Assembly: GCA_019246385.1 (NCBI GenBank)
Contig: JAFAQP010000039.1
Span: 1-12,729, forward strand
Source of the DNA: Patescibacteria group bacterium
Lineage (GTDB): Bacteria > Patescibacteriota > Minisyncoccia > Phycocordibacterales > Phycocordibacteraceae
Reading direction: 5' to 3'
Length of the DNA: 12,729 nt
This document shows, piece after piece, positions 1 through 5,827 of the stretch; the first letter of the stretch is position 1; each line of letters opens with the position of its first letter. The translations under genes were made by a program, and so were the position numbers. The notes beneath the pieces are model-generated. The model ran no database searches. It was not told the DNA's origin and was given only the letters and a program-made list of their open reading frames with translations.

Positions 1-254
1 TCGGCGGGCATCGCGACCGGGAAGCATTCGAACATATCGTCGGCGTTTCTTTGGGCGGCTGGGCGCGCATGCGCTTCCGTCCATTACCTCTTTCGAAGAA
101 AAAAAACGATATTCTTTCTTTAGAACTCGAAGCGCGCTCCGCCTACATCATGCAAGGCGACATCCGCTGGAGGTGGCAGCATTCGGTCGCGGAAACGAGG
201 ACACATCGCTGGAGCATAACGTTTCGCACTCTCCCCAAAAATATCAAACCATGA
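1..254 (+). CDS. AlkB-like 2OG-Fe(II) dioxygenase, C-terminal part (5' end outside window)
   Basis: The reading frame is open from the left edge (first full codon at position 3) to the TGA at 252-254. The 83 visible residues fit the catalytic core of the AlkB/ALKBH family, which oxidatively demethylates alkylated bases in nucleic acids (sometimes protein) using 2-oxoglutarate, O2 and Fe(II). Visible elements are the HxD iron ligands (HRD, codons at 9-17), a following strand IVGVSLGG, the MQGD...WQHSV segment carrying the distal iron His (codon 180-182), and the closing RWSITFR, matching the RxNxTFR stretch whose arginines bind 2-oxoglutarate (codons 207-209 and 225-227). All catalytic ligands are present, so the enzyme is probably active. 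It is the only + strand gene and converges on the NqrB-like gene with 28 bp between the stop codons. The substrate cannot be read from the fragment. Confidence 0.85.
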   Translation, partial: GGHRDREAFEHIVGVSLGGWARMRFRPLPLSKKKNDILSLELEARSAYIMQGDIRWRWQHSVAETRTHRWSITFRTLPKNIKP

Positions 255-282
255 TTAGGATCTTCGACGTGCACCTCATACG

Positions 283-1803
283 TCATGCGAAACCGGGGAA
301 ATAATCCTTTTTTATTCTTGAGGCGTGCGTTCCCATAGCCCGAAGTGTGCCATCAATCGCCTCTACCATCTTTTGCGGCCCTGAAATATAAAAGATCCGC
401 TCACGATGATCAGGTACTTGTTCGGCAATGGTAGGTGCATCTATTTTCTTTGGCCCCGACCCAACGCTCGGCACTACTTCATCAGTGAAGACGTATACAG
501 TGCGGATACCAAGCTCCCGTTCGGCGCGATCAAATAATTCCTTGTAAACGGCATCTTCAGGAGAACGATTTGAATAGAGGAATACGATATCACGCCGCTC
601 TTTTTTATCGAGCAGATATTTGATCATGCTACGGAATGGCGTCGACCCGATGCCTCCTGCTACGAATGCGAGTTTTTCTTTTTTGTTTTTTGGAAGCGTG
701 AAATCTCCCGCAAGCTGAGACGCGAAGAGATGCATTCCTGGCCGCAAAGAAAGAAGCGCCTTCTTGTAGGTGCTACCCTTTTCATAGAATTTGACCCCAA
801 GCCGCAACTCTTTTTCCGTGGGAGAGGAGGCAATAGTGAAATAGCGTCTGATGCCGCGACTATCGGGTTTTTTATGTGCGAGCGTCCATTCCATATATTG
901 TCCGGGCGCGAAGCTAACCTTACGCGGCGGCACGAAAACGAACTCATAGACGTCGCGGGAAAGTTGCACCCTTTCTTGCAGAACGAGACGCGGTTTGTAT
1001 TTTGGACTCACGATGTAGGAAAACAGGTTTCCCACAAGCAACGCGGTCTCTGGAGAAAGATAGAAAGAGCTGATGTGGATGTTGGGAAGGAATAAGAAAC
1101 CGACGAGCGCACCATACAACGTTCGATAAAACTTGTCCGGCGGCGTTGTCATAGGCTCTGTCAACATCACCGTTGCGAAAAAGAATGCCGGCGCATACAG
1201 GAACGAATGAGCCAGCGTTGAAAGTACGCCGTGCCCGAGGACGACAGAGTCGTAGAGAGTGCCTACGCTGAAAACTGCGATGAACGCGGCCCATAAGTCG
1301 AAACGACGTACCTTACGCACCATGAGAAGTCCGCCAATGAGGACGAATGGGACTAATAACGGTGTACCGACCCACCAGCTTGCCGAAAGCCCGAGAACTA
1401 TCCCCGTTATGCAAACGCCGAAGCCTGCCGGGTTGAATACATGTTTTTTCCCTATGGCAACGATATATTTTGAAGCCATCGCCCAGGTAGAAGCCCAGAA
1501 CGCGAGCGCGAGATAATGCGTGTCGATGAGCGCGCTCGGCGGCGTGACAATAAGGACGAGAATGAATGCCGTTATGTATACTGATTCTGCATTCGACGGC
1601 GCATGAAATGTGCGCGAAAAAATTCTATTGCTAAGCCATGTTATTGCGGTTATAAAACAGAACGAATAGATCAAAAAAAACGGTGAGAACGGGAGAAATC
1701 CAAAAAAAGAAAAGGCGAGCCCCGCGACCACAAAAGCAAAAAGCTCGTACATGACCAGGCGGTACATGGTTATCCCATTCAGAAAATCGTCGATTTTTTT
1801 CAT
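283..1803 (-). CDS. NqrB/RnfD-like membrane domain fused to FAD/NAD(P)-binding reductase
   Basis: This 506-residue protein has two halves. Residues 1-265 are strongly hydrophobic with about eight to ten helices and resemble the NqrB/RnfD/RnfE family (NPAGFG at 124-129, MLTEPMTTPP at 213-222). Residues 270-506 are a ferredoxin-NADP reductase-like module: FAD-binding RRYFTIASSP at 319-328, nucleotide-binding AGGIGSTPFRSM at 382-393, the YISGP loop at 472-476 and a terminal DYFPGF. There is no 2Fe-2S domain with clustered cysteines. By inference, NAD(P)H reduces the cytosolic FAD and electrons cross the membrane through the NqrB-like half. I see no [ST]GA[TS] covalent-FMN motif in the membrane half. 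It is the last gene of a three-gene operon, with its ATG overlapping the apbE stop by 4 nt (ATGA), which suggests translational coupling. No other NQR or RNF subunits are nearby. Confidence 0.85.
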   Translation of the reverse strand: MKKIDDFLNGITMYRLVMYELFAFVVAGLAFSFFGFLPFSPFFLIYSFCFITAITWLSNRIFSRTFHAPSNAESVYITAFILVLIVTPPSALIDTHYLALAFWASTWAMASKYIVAIGKKHVFNPAGFGVCITGIVLGLSASWWVGTPLLVPFVLIGGLLMVRKVRRFDLWAAFIAVFSVGTLYDSVVLGHGVLSTLAHSFLYAPAFFFATVMLTEPMTTPPDKFYRTLYGALVGFLFLPNIHISSFYLSPETALLVGNLFSYIVSPKYKPRLVLQERVQLSRDVYEFVFVPPRKVSFAPGQYMEWTLAHKKPDSRGIRRYFTIASSPTEKELRLGVKFYEKGSTYKKALLSLRPGMHLFASQLAGDFTLPKNKKEKLAFVAGGIGSTPFRSMIKYLLDKKERRDIVFLYSNRSPEDAVYKELFDRAERELGIRTVYVFTDEVVPSVGSGPKKIDAPTIAEQVPDHRERIFYISGPQKMVEAIDGTLRAMGTHASRIKKDYFPGFA

Positions 1804-2543
1804 ATATTCGTATAGGACTCGAAGCCGCGTGTCATAGTGGCAACTCCATTATGAGCGATGCCGTATGCCTCAAAGCTCTCTAGCGAATCAAGCCAAGGGA
1901 GCGCCTTTTCTTGCATAGCGAAAGCCGCAGTAGCAAAACAATCAACCTCGCAAATGTCTTCTCCGACGACAGTGAGGCTGACATACGGGCTTTCGACGAC
2001 TTTTTTTGCGTGCGGATCGTATATATGAAGGCCCCGAATGTATGTGCCGGAGGTCGCTATTCCCCTGCCTCGGGGATATACAACTTTGACGATGTCGTTG
2101 GAGGAGAAGGGGCTGCGAATGCCGACCGACCATTCTTTTCCATTATTACTCCCCGAGGATGCGATGTCTCCGGCGATATCGATGTAAAAATTTTCATATC
2201 GAAGCTCTTTTAAGATGCGCTTAGCGTTCCGTATGGCCCACCCTTTGACAAGACCTGACGGGTCGTACGAGCCGTCAGGTCTCGTAATATCAAAATACCC
2301 TTCAGTTCTTTTTTTCATTTCCTCCGCGAGTGCGAATACTTCCTGCATATCCGACGATGCATCGTTAATATTAAGTACTCCCGCGTTTATCAGCGATATT
2401 TCGCTTTCTTTTTTATACGTACTGAAAACAGCGTCAACATACCTGAGATAATCGAACACGCGCTCGAAGGGGGCGGCCGAAGCGGCCGTGTCCGCTATGT
2501 CGACGGCAACCGGCATCCCCATGATGTCGCGCGTCATTTTCAT
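1800..2543 (-). CDS. apbE: FAD:protein FMN transferase
   Basis: The 247-residue ApbE-family enzyme transfers FMN from FAD onto Thr/Ser of a Dxx[ST]GA[TS] motif in target flavoproteins. Family signatures are DPSGLVKGWAI at 94-104, DIAGDIASSG at 122-131, IATSGTY at 162-168, HIYDP at 173-177, and D201-x3-T205, which has the spacing of the Mg-binding Asp/Thr pair in characterised ApbE proteins. It lies 5 nt downstream of the FMN-binding protein gene, whose motif is the obvious substrate, and overlaps the reductase gene by 4 nt. The protein is shorter than typical ApbE (300 or more residues) and its N-terminus (MKMTRDIMGMPVAVDI) runs straight into the fold, with no signal peptide or lipobox, so it looks cytosolic. 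No strong Shine-Dalgarno is seen, which fits coupling to the upstream gene. Codons 87-98 lie on a 32-bp near-perfect palindrome. Confidence 0.9.
   Translation of the reverse strand: MKMTRDIMGMPVAVDIADTAASAAPFERVFDYLRYVDAVFSTYKKESEISLINAGVLNINDASSDMQEVFALAEEMKKRTEGYFDITRPDGSYDPSGLVKGWAIRNAKRILKELRYENFYIDIAGDIASSGSNNGKEWSVGIRSPFSSNDIVKVVYPRGRGIATSGTYIRGLHIYDPHAKKVVESPYVSLTVVGEDICEVDCFATAAFAMQEKALPWLDSLESFEAYGIAHNGVATMTRGFESYTNI
2251..2282. repeat. 32-bp near-perfect palindrome inside apbE
   Basis: The arms AGACCTGACGG (2251-2261) and CCGTCAGGTCT (2272-2282) are exact reverse complements. The centre TCGTACGA (2263-2270) is itself palindromic, leaving a single G/G mismatch pair (2262 and 2271). 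Pairing can resume outside at 2248-2249 with 2284-2285 after one mismatch. It lies in the conserved ApbE segment TRPDGSYDPSGL and would form a very stable mRNA hairpin or a cruciform. Confidence 0.85.
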
Positions 2544-2548
2544 TTGTC

Positions 2549-3067
2549 TTATGCCTTTGCGGAAGCAAGCGCCGAAGCGAGGGATTCGCGAAAGGCTGCG
2601 CTTGTATCACTCGCGCCGGAAACAGTATCTACGTTCGCGCTCTGCGCCTGTATCGCCTCGCTTTTGAGAATGGGCATCGCCTGTTGGCTTATGTAGAGCG
2701 ATTCGCTCCGGTCATTCGGATATTGAAGAAAGGAGATATCGGTTATCCTGCCGGCTGAAATACTCGCTCGGACCTGCACCGTGCCATAATACGCGTCCGC
2801 AGCGGAGCCCGTATATGTTCCGTCAGCATATTGACCCTGCTGTTTTGCAGACGGCGCTGGCGTCGTACTGCTTCCCTTTTTCGTCCCCGGATTGAGGCTT
2901 TCGGTAGGAGCGGAGGTCATTGGGGGAGTATTCGAGACTGTATTGTTGGGATCGTTTGCCACGGTAGAAATATCCGCAGGTGCGGCATGCGAACTCCCAA
3001 AATATTGAAATAGAGCGTACGCGCTGAAGGCGATGATAAAAACGGAAGAAGTGACTATTTTTTTCAT
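2549..3067 (-). CDS. Exported FMN-binding domain protein (ApbE substrate)
   Basis: The 172-residue protein has a hydrophobic N-terminal segment (about residues 4-23, preceded by two lysines) acting as signal peptide or membrane anchor. A Ser/Thr/Pro/Asn-rich low-complexity linker follows (about 28-78), then a small FMN_bind domain like NqrC/RnfG (about 79-172, starting YADGTYTG). The flavinylation motif is DTVSGAS at 147-153 and fits the ApbE consensus Dxx[ST]GA[TS]; Ser153 is the predicted FMN acceptor, where Thr is more usual. As first gene of the operon with apbE and the NqrB-like reductase, it is the likely extracytoplasmic electron carrier, held to the membrane by a flexible tether. The start is the only sensible ATG and sits 6 nt downstream of a TATCTT -10-like box. 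The final electron acceptor is unknown. Confidence 0.87.
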   Translation of the reverse strand: MKKIVTSSVFIIAFSAYALFQYFGSSHAAPADISTVANDPNNTVSNTPPMTSAPTESLNPGTKKGSSTTPAPSAKQQGQYADGTYTGSAADAYYGTVQVRASISAGRITDISFLQYPNDRSESLYISQQAMPILKSEAIQAQSANVDTVSGASDTSAAFRESLASALASAKA

Positions 3068-3073
3068 ACAATA

Positions 3074-3079
3074 AAGATA
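3074..3079 (-). promoter_or_regulatory. -10-like box of the flavin operon
   Basis: TATCTT on the - strand lies exactly 6 nt before the ATG of the FMN-binding protein gene. It matches the TATAAT consensus at four positions and has no TG extension. I see no clear -35; the region it would occupy is next to the GGGGC/GCCCC inverted repeat at 3083-3097. The spacing agrees with other putative leaderless starts in this window. Confidence 0.4.
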
Positions 3080-3082
3080 AAT

Positions 3083-3097
3083 GGGGCTTTGTGCCCC
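3083..3097 (-). terminator. GGGGC/GCCCC hairpin: possible terminator or operator
   Basis: A perfect 5-bp stem with a 5-nt loop lies 82 nt past the MBL hydrolase stop and 15 nt before the flavin operon start. Read on the - strand it is followed by the T-rich stretch ATTTATCTTTATT, so it could end the MBL transcript. The stem is short and the T tract interrupted, so this is weak. Because it sits just upstream of the putative -10 of the flavin operon, a regulator-binding site is an equal alternative. Confidence 0.3.
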
Positions 3098-3179
3098 TTC
3101 TTTCTCATACGAATTTCGACGCCGGTTTGGTTCATGTTACGAGCTGCGAAAGAAATAAGGCGGAGAACATTCTTAAATG

Positions 3180-3821
3180 TCAAAATTCCTTCGTCTCCCC
3201 CGCTTTAAGATCGGTAAATACCGTTCCTGCCGATTCAAGCACGTCGCCGAAGAGCTTGGTGACGAGCCCGTCGCGGTACGCGTCCGTGTACATCGCGTCA
3301 TGGATGGGAAAGGCGAATTTCGCCTGCACGCTTTTCGCATAATCGATCGCTTCCGAAAGTCGCATCCAGGGTCCTCCCGTCGGAAGGGCAAGGACGCGGG
3401 CACCTTCAGGAGGAATGTCGTGAAGCGCGTCGCCGGGGACGAAAAGTTCGCCGCCGATCAGGAAACCCGTGTTACGGCAGGGCGACACCTGGTAAATGGC
3501 ATCGTGTTCGGTACCGTAACTTTTTATTTTGAGCCCAAGAACGTCAATTTCCTGCCCGGGTTCGATGCGCTTGGCGGCAATGCCCGCTTCGCCGATCTTT
3601 TTAGCTACCGCGTCGTGCGTTATCACTTCCGCATGCTTATGACGCTCCAAAAGCGCTTTCACCTGGACAATGTCGCAGTGGTCCGGATGTTCATGCGTGA
3701 TAAGTATTGCGTCCAATTCGGAAATGTCCGGAAGCGGGTTCCATACGCCGGGATCGACGAGTATTTTCACCTGCCCGATCTGCACGAGCAAACACGCATG
3801 TCCGTATTTCGTGATCTTCAT
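3180..3821 (-). CDS. MBL-fold metallo-hydrolase, UlaG-like
   Basis: The 213-residue protein has the metallo-beta-lactamase fold signature THEHPDH (H43-x-H45-x-D47-H48). The supporting metal ligands also appear: D131 in FVPGDAL and H174 in FPIHDA. The short N-terminal MKITKYGHACLLV and LVDPG (residues 21-25) are typical of the UlaG/YtkL-like branch, which includes L-ascorbate-6-phosphate lactonase and many uncharacterised hydrolases. All catalytic residues look intact; the substrate cannot be inferred and there are no ascorbate-utilisation genes nearby. It is predicted to be cytosolic, with no signal peptide. It stands alone: 47 bp separate it from the diguanylate cyclase upstream, and it has its own extended -10 (TGGTATACT) ending 9 nt before the ATG. 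Confidence 0.85.
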   Translation of the reverse strand: MKITKYGHACLLVQIGQVKILVDPGVWNPLPDISELDAILITHEHPDHCDIVQVKALLERHKHAEVITHDAVAKKIGEAGIAAKRIEPGQEIDVLGLKIKSYGTEHDAIYQVSPCRNTGFLIGGELFVPGDALHDIPPEGARVLALPTGGPWMRLSEAIDYAKSVQAKFAFPIHDAMYTDAYRDGLVTKLFGDVLESAGTVFTDLKAGETKEF

Positions 3822-3830
3822 AGGTCACCT

Positions 3831-3839
3831 AGTATACCA
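3831..3839 (-). promoter_or_regulatory. Extended -10 promoter of the MBL hydrolase gene
   Basis: TGGTATACT on the - strand is a textbook extended -10 (TGnTATAAT with one mismatch). It ends 9 nt before the ATG at 3821, so initiation about 7 nt downstream would leave a leader of only 2-3 nt. No convincing -35 is seen, as is common for extended -10 promoters. Confidence 0.6.
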
Positions 3840-3868
3840 AATGACAGCCCCATAAGAGATCGGGGATC

Positions 3869-4735
3869 TTATTCCCTTTGCGCAATTCCTTCTTTTTCTT
3901 TCCGTTGCCTTTTCGTTTCGAACATTTCTGCGTCGGCGCGATGCATAAGCTCTTCTTTCGACTCTTCTCCGTTGTACACGGCAAAACCGATATCGACCGC
4001 TATCCGCAGTGGTGCACCGTTCTTATCACGCATGCCCTGCAAGAGAGGTTCAATTGCTTCAGCGAGATTCTTATTCAATCTCTCGCGTAAAATAGTTTCA
4101 AAATCTTCAGGATCTCCCGAATCGGGATCCGAAAGAATTATGCCAAATTCATCACCTCCGAGACGGGCAATATAGTCAGTCGCCCGGAACAGGCTAAGGG
4201 GAAACACGGTGCCGGCAAGCCGCAATATTTCATCACCCGTAAGATGACCGGCTACATCGTTTGCGCTTTTGAACTCGCCCAAGTCGAGTACCGCAACACG
4301 AGGATGGAAAGGAGTCTGTCGGCGGCGCGTTCGGTCAATCTCTGATTGCAGCCTTTCATAAAATGCAGCGCGATTTGGCAAACCGGTGAGCAGATCGGTT
4401 CGAGATTCTTCTTCAGCCGCATCGGCTCGGACTTTTTCCGCATCGGCTCTGTTTTCAGCTTGAATAGTGCGCGCCTCTAATGCAGCTATTTCTTCCGCTG
4501 CGGTTTTGTTTTCAAAAGCGGCCCGCCGCGCTAAAAATATGAGATTATTCCGTATCCTATGAACTTCACGAAGGAAGTCTTCGACGGTTAAATTCCCGAT
4601 TTCAAACTGATTGATGGAACGAGTTAATTCGGTGCTAGTGAGGACGAGAAGCCTGTCGATGGGGCTCGGTCCAGCAGATTCGACTATTCTCTTCTCTTTT
4701 CGTTGCCGCACATACAGTGATTCCGGGACTTGCAT
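3869..4735 (-). CDS. Soluble GGDEF diguanylate cyclase
   Basis: The GGDEF-domain protein is predicted to make cyclic di-GMP from two GTP. Numbered from the ATG at 4735 (288 residues), an N-terminal helical region (about 1-75) leads into an Ala/Glu-rich coiled coil (about 77-110), then the catalytic domain opens with DLLTGLPNR (114-122). Present are the metal Asp151, guanine contacts Asn159 and Asp168, and an intact GGDEF active site (193-197). An RATD inhibitory I-site (184-187) is spaced five residues before it, as in feedback-inhibited cyclases. The second Asp of the usual DxDxFK is Gly (DLGEFK). No membrane segment or known sensor domain is visible; the coiled coil probably drives dimerisation. 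An ATG two codons upstream (4741) is possible, but it abuts the -10 box, so 4735 is preferred. No EAL, HD-GYP or PilZ gene is in the window. Confidence 0.88.
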   Translation of the reverse strand: MQVPESLYVRQRKEKRIVESAGPSPIDRLLVLTSTELTRSINQFEIGNLTVEDFLREVHRIRNNLIFLARRAAFENKTAAEEIAALEARTIQAENRADAEKVRADAAEEESRTDLLTGLPNRAAFYERLQSEIDRTRRRQTPFHPRVAVLDLGEFKSANDVAGHLTGDEILRLAGTVFPLSLFRATDYIARLGGDEFGIILSDPDSGDPEDFETILRERLNKNLAEAIEPLLQGMRDKNGAPLRIAVDIGFAVYNGEESKEELMHRADAEMFETKRQRKEKEGIAQRE

Positions 4736-4741
4736 TCTCAT

Positions 4742-4769
4742 GTACTAACATCTTTTGTAAAAAAGTCAA
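4742..4769 (-). promoter_or_regulatory. Promoter of the diguanylate cyclase gene
   Basis: TTGACT (4764-4769), a 16-nt spacer, then an extended -10 TGTTAGTAC (4742-4750) on the - strand. The -10 ends 6 nt before the ATG at 4735, and the ATG at 4741 directly follows the -10 hexamer. The -35 overlaps the stop codon of the upstream membrane protein gene. The hexamer TAGTAC is weak, but both the -35 and the TG extension are good. Confidence 0.5.
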
Positions 4770-5233
4770 ACTTCGCCGTGCGGGTGGATGGCCCGGAAAA
4801 CGCGATGAATCTCTACTACGAGACCGCTTCCCCGCCCGAGGATGACGCCAGAGAGCGTCGCGAAGAGCAACGCCGACGCAGTGGAGGGAAACTTATCGTG
4901 CAGATAGATGCGGAAGCTGATCTCGGAAACAATATACAGACCGAGCGTCACAAACCCGAGCGCGTCCATCCTGCCGGCCTGTACAATCGCCTTGGTTTCA
5001 TTCCAACTGATGGGATTTATCCGCGAAAAAATAAAAAAACCGAGAACGAAGCCGGCCATAAAAAGCCCTGCGGCGACCAGAAAGCTTCCGCCGCGCAATA
5101 TGTTCTCTATAGTCGCTCCGGAAAGTATCAGGCCGATAGCAAAAAGAAGGCCGACCCGTATCACGAGCTGCGTATGGAGTTTTCCTTCCCGCCGCAACTC
5201 GCGAACTTCGTCAAAAAAATGCAGTACGGACAT
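4766..5233 (-). CDS. Hypothetical four-helix membrane protein
   Basis: I do not recognise this family. The 155-residue protein starts with an amphipathic, charged N-terminus (MSVLHFFDEVRELRREGKL) followed by four predicted transmembrane helices at roughly 22-40, 49-70, 90-107 and 117-137, with a short polar loop between the second and third (SRINPISWNETKAIVQAGR). No catalytic motif or cysteine pair is visible. An in-frame ATG 11 codons upstream (5266) would give 166 residues, but the extended -10 TGGTATAGT lies inside that extension and ends 7 nt before the ATG at 5233, so the shorter form is chosen. The opposite strand also carries a long open frame here; the - strand is preferred because its product has coherent membrane helices and a promoter at the start. 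Confidence 0.6.
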   Translation of the reverse strand: MSVLHFFDEVRELRREGKLHTQLVIRVGLLFAIGLILSGATIENILRGGSFLVAAGLFMAGFVLGFFIFSRINPISWNETKAIVQAGRMDALGFVTLGLYIVSEISFRIYLHDKFPSTASALLFATLSGVILGRGSGLVVEIHRVFRAIHPHGEV

Positions 5234-5240
5234 CGCCCGC

Positions 5241-5249
5241 ACTATACCA
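5241..5249 (-). promoter_or_regulatory. Extended -10 promoter of the four-helix membrane protein gene
   Basis: TGGTATAGT on the - strand matches TGnTATAAT except at one position. It ends 7 nt before the ATG at 5233, so the predicted start of transcription falls on or next to the start codon. Confidence 0.6.
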
Positions 5250-5323
5250 AACGCGACGCGTCGCAAGCTATGATCCGGATTAAGATCCTAAGGATATTAC
5301 GGAACGTTGCCAATCGCGTCGGA

Positions 5324-5812
5324 TCAAGTGCCTTTATACGCTGCCTGCAAGGCGGCAATATCTATTTTTTTCATCTTGAGCATTGCCTCAAGGGTGCGGT
5401 TCGCCTTTTCAGGGTCGGCGTCAGAGAGCATTTCTCCGAGTTGCCGCGGAATAATCTGCCAGGAAAGACCGAATTTGTCTTTGACCCATCCGCATTGTTC
5501 GGCTTCCGAAACTGCAGAGAGTTTCGACCAGAAATAGTCCACTTCCTCTTGATCTTCGCATTCAATCTGAAAGGATATGGCTTCGCTGAACTTGAAGATC
5601 GGACCGCCATCAAGCGCCATGAAGCGCTGTCCCTGAAGTTCAAAGATTCCCGTTAATACCTTACCTCCCATTCCCGCCATCGGTCCTTCTGTCGCTCCTT
5701 CAGGATAGCGTTTGATGAGAAGTATCTTTGAATCCCGGAAGATAGATGTATAAAAATTCATTGCCTCTTCGGCGTTCGTATCGAACCATAGGCACGGAGT
5801 TATTTTTTGCAT
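5324..5812 (-). CDS. PhnB-like VOC-family protein
   Basis: The 162-residue protein belongs to the vicinal-oxygen-chelate superfamily, in the PhnB-like branch often labelled '3-demethylubiquinone-9 3-methyltransferase' by old transfer of names. Signatures are the opening MQKITPCLWFDTNAEEAMNF with the YTSIF helix, GIFELQGQRFMALDGG in the middle, the second half FQIECEDQEEVDYFWSKLS, and GLSWQIIP. The C-terminal helical tail (EMLSDADPEKANRTLEAMLKMKKIDIAAL) is also typical of this branch. Length is normal and the fold looks complete. Function in this branch is generally unknown; a methyltransferase role is unlikely. It is a single-gene unit with its own near-consensus extended -10 promoter, 12 bp past the end of the phosphatase gene. 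Confidence 0.85.
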   Translation of the reverse strand: MQKITPCLWFDTNAEEAMNFYTSIFRDSKILLIKRYPEGATEGPMAGMGGKVLTGIFELQGQRFMALDGGPIFKFSEAISFQIECEDQEEVDYFWSKLSAVSEAEQCGWVKDKFGLSWQIIPRQLGEMLSDADPEKANRTLEAMLKMKKIDIAALQAAYKGT

Positions 5813-5818
5813 CGCATG

Positions 5819-5827
5819 ATTATATCA
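5819..5827 (-). promoter_or_regulatory. Perfect extended -10 promoter of the VOC gene
   Basis: TGATATAAT on the - strand is a perfect TGnTATAAT element. It ends 6 nt before the ATG at 5812, predicting a leaderless mRNA. The element overlaps the final codon and stop of the PP2C-like gene (stop at 5825-5827). Confidence 0.7.

Noticed and set aside
266..284. GACGT/ACGTC inverted repeat between the convergent AlkB-like and NqrB-like genes
   Set aside because: It has a 5-bp stem with a 9-nt loop and no T run on either strand, too weak for a bidirectional terminator.
283..1803. Full NQR or RNF complex
   Set aside because: Only NqrB/RnfD-like, FMN_bind and reductase parts are seen; no NqrA/D/E/F or RnfA/B/C genes are in the window.
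3177..4175. Long + strand open frame of about 332 codons
   Set aside because: It is antisense to the MBL hydrolase and GGDEF genes, whose catalytic motifs are intact on the - strand.
4730..5656. Long + strand open frame of about 308 codons
   Set aside because: It is antisense to the four-helix membrane protein and the VOC gene, both of which have better protein features and their own promoters. The + strand product is Arg/Lys-rich with no family signature.
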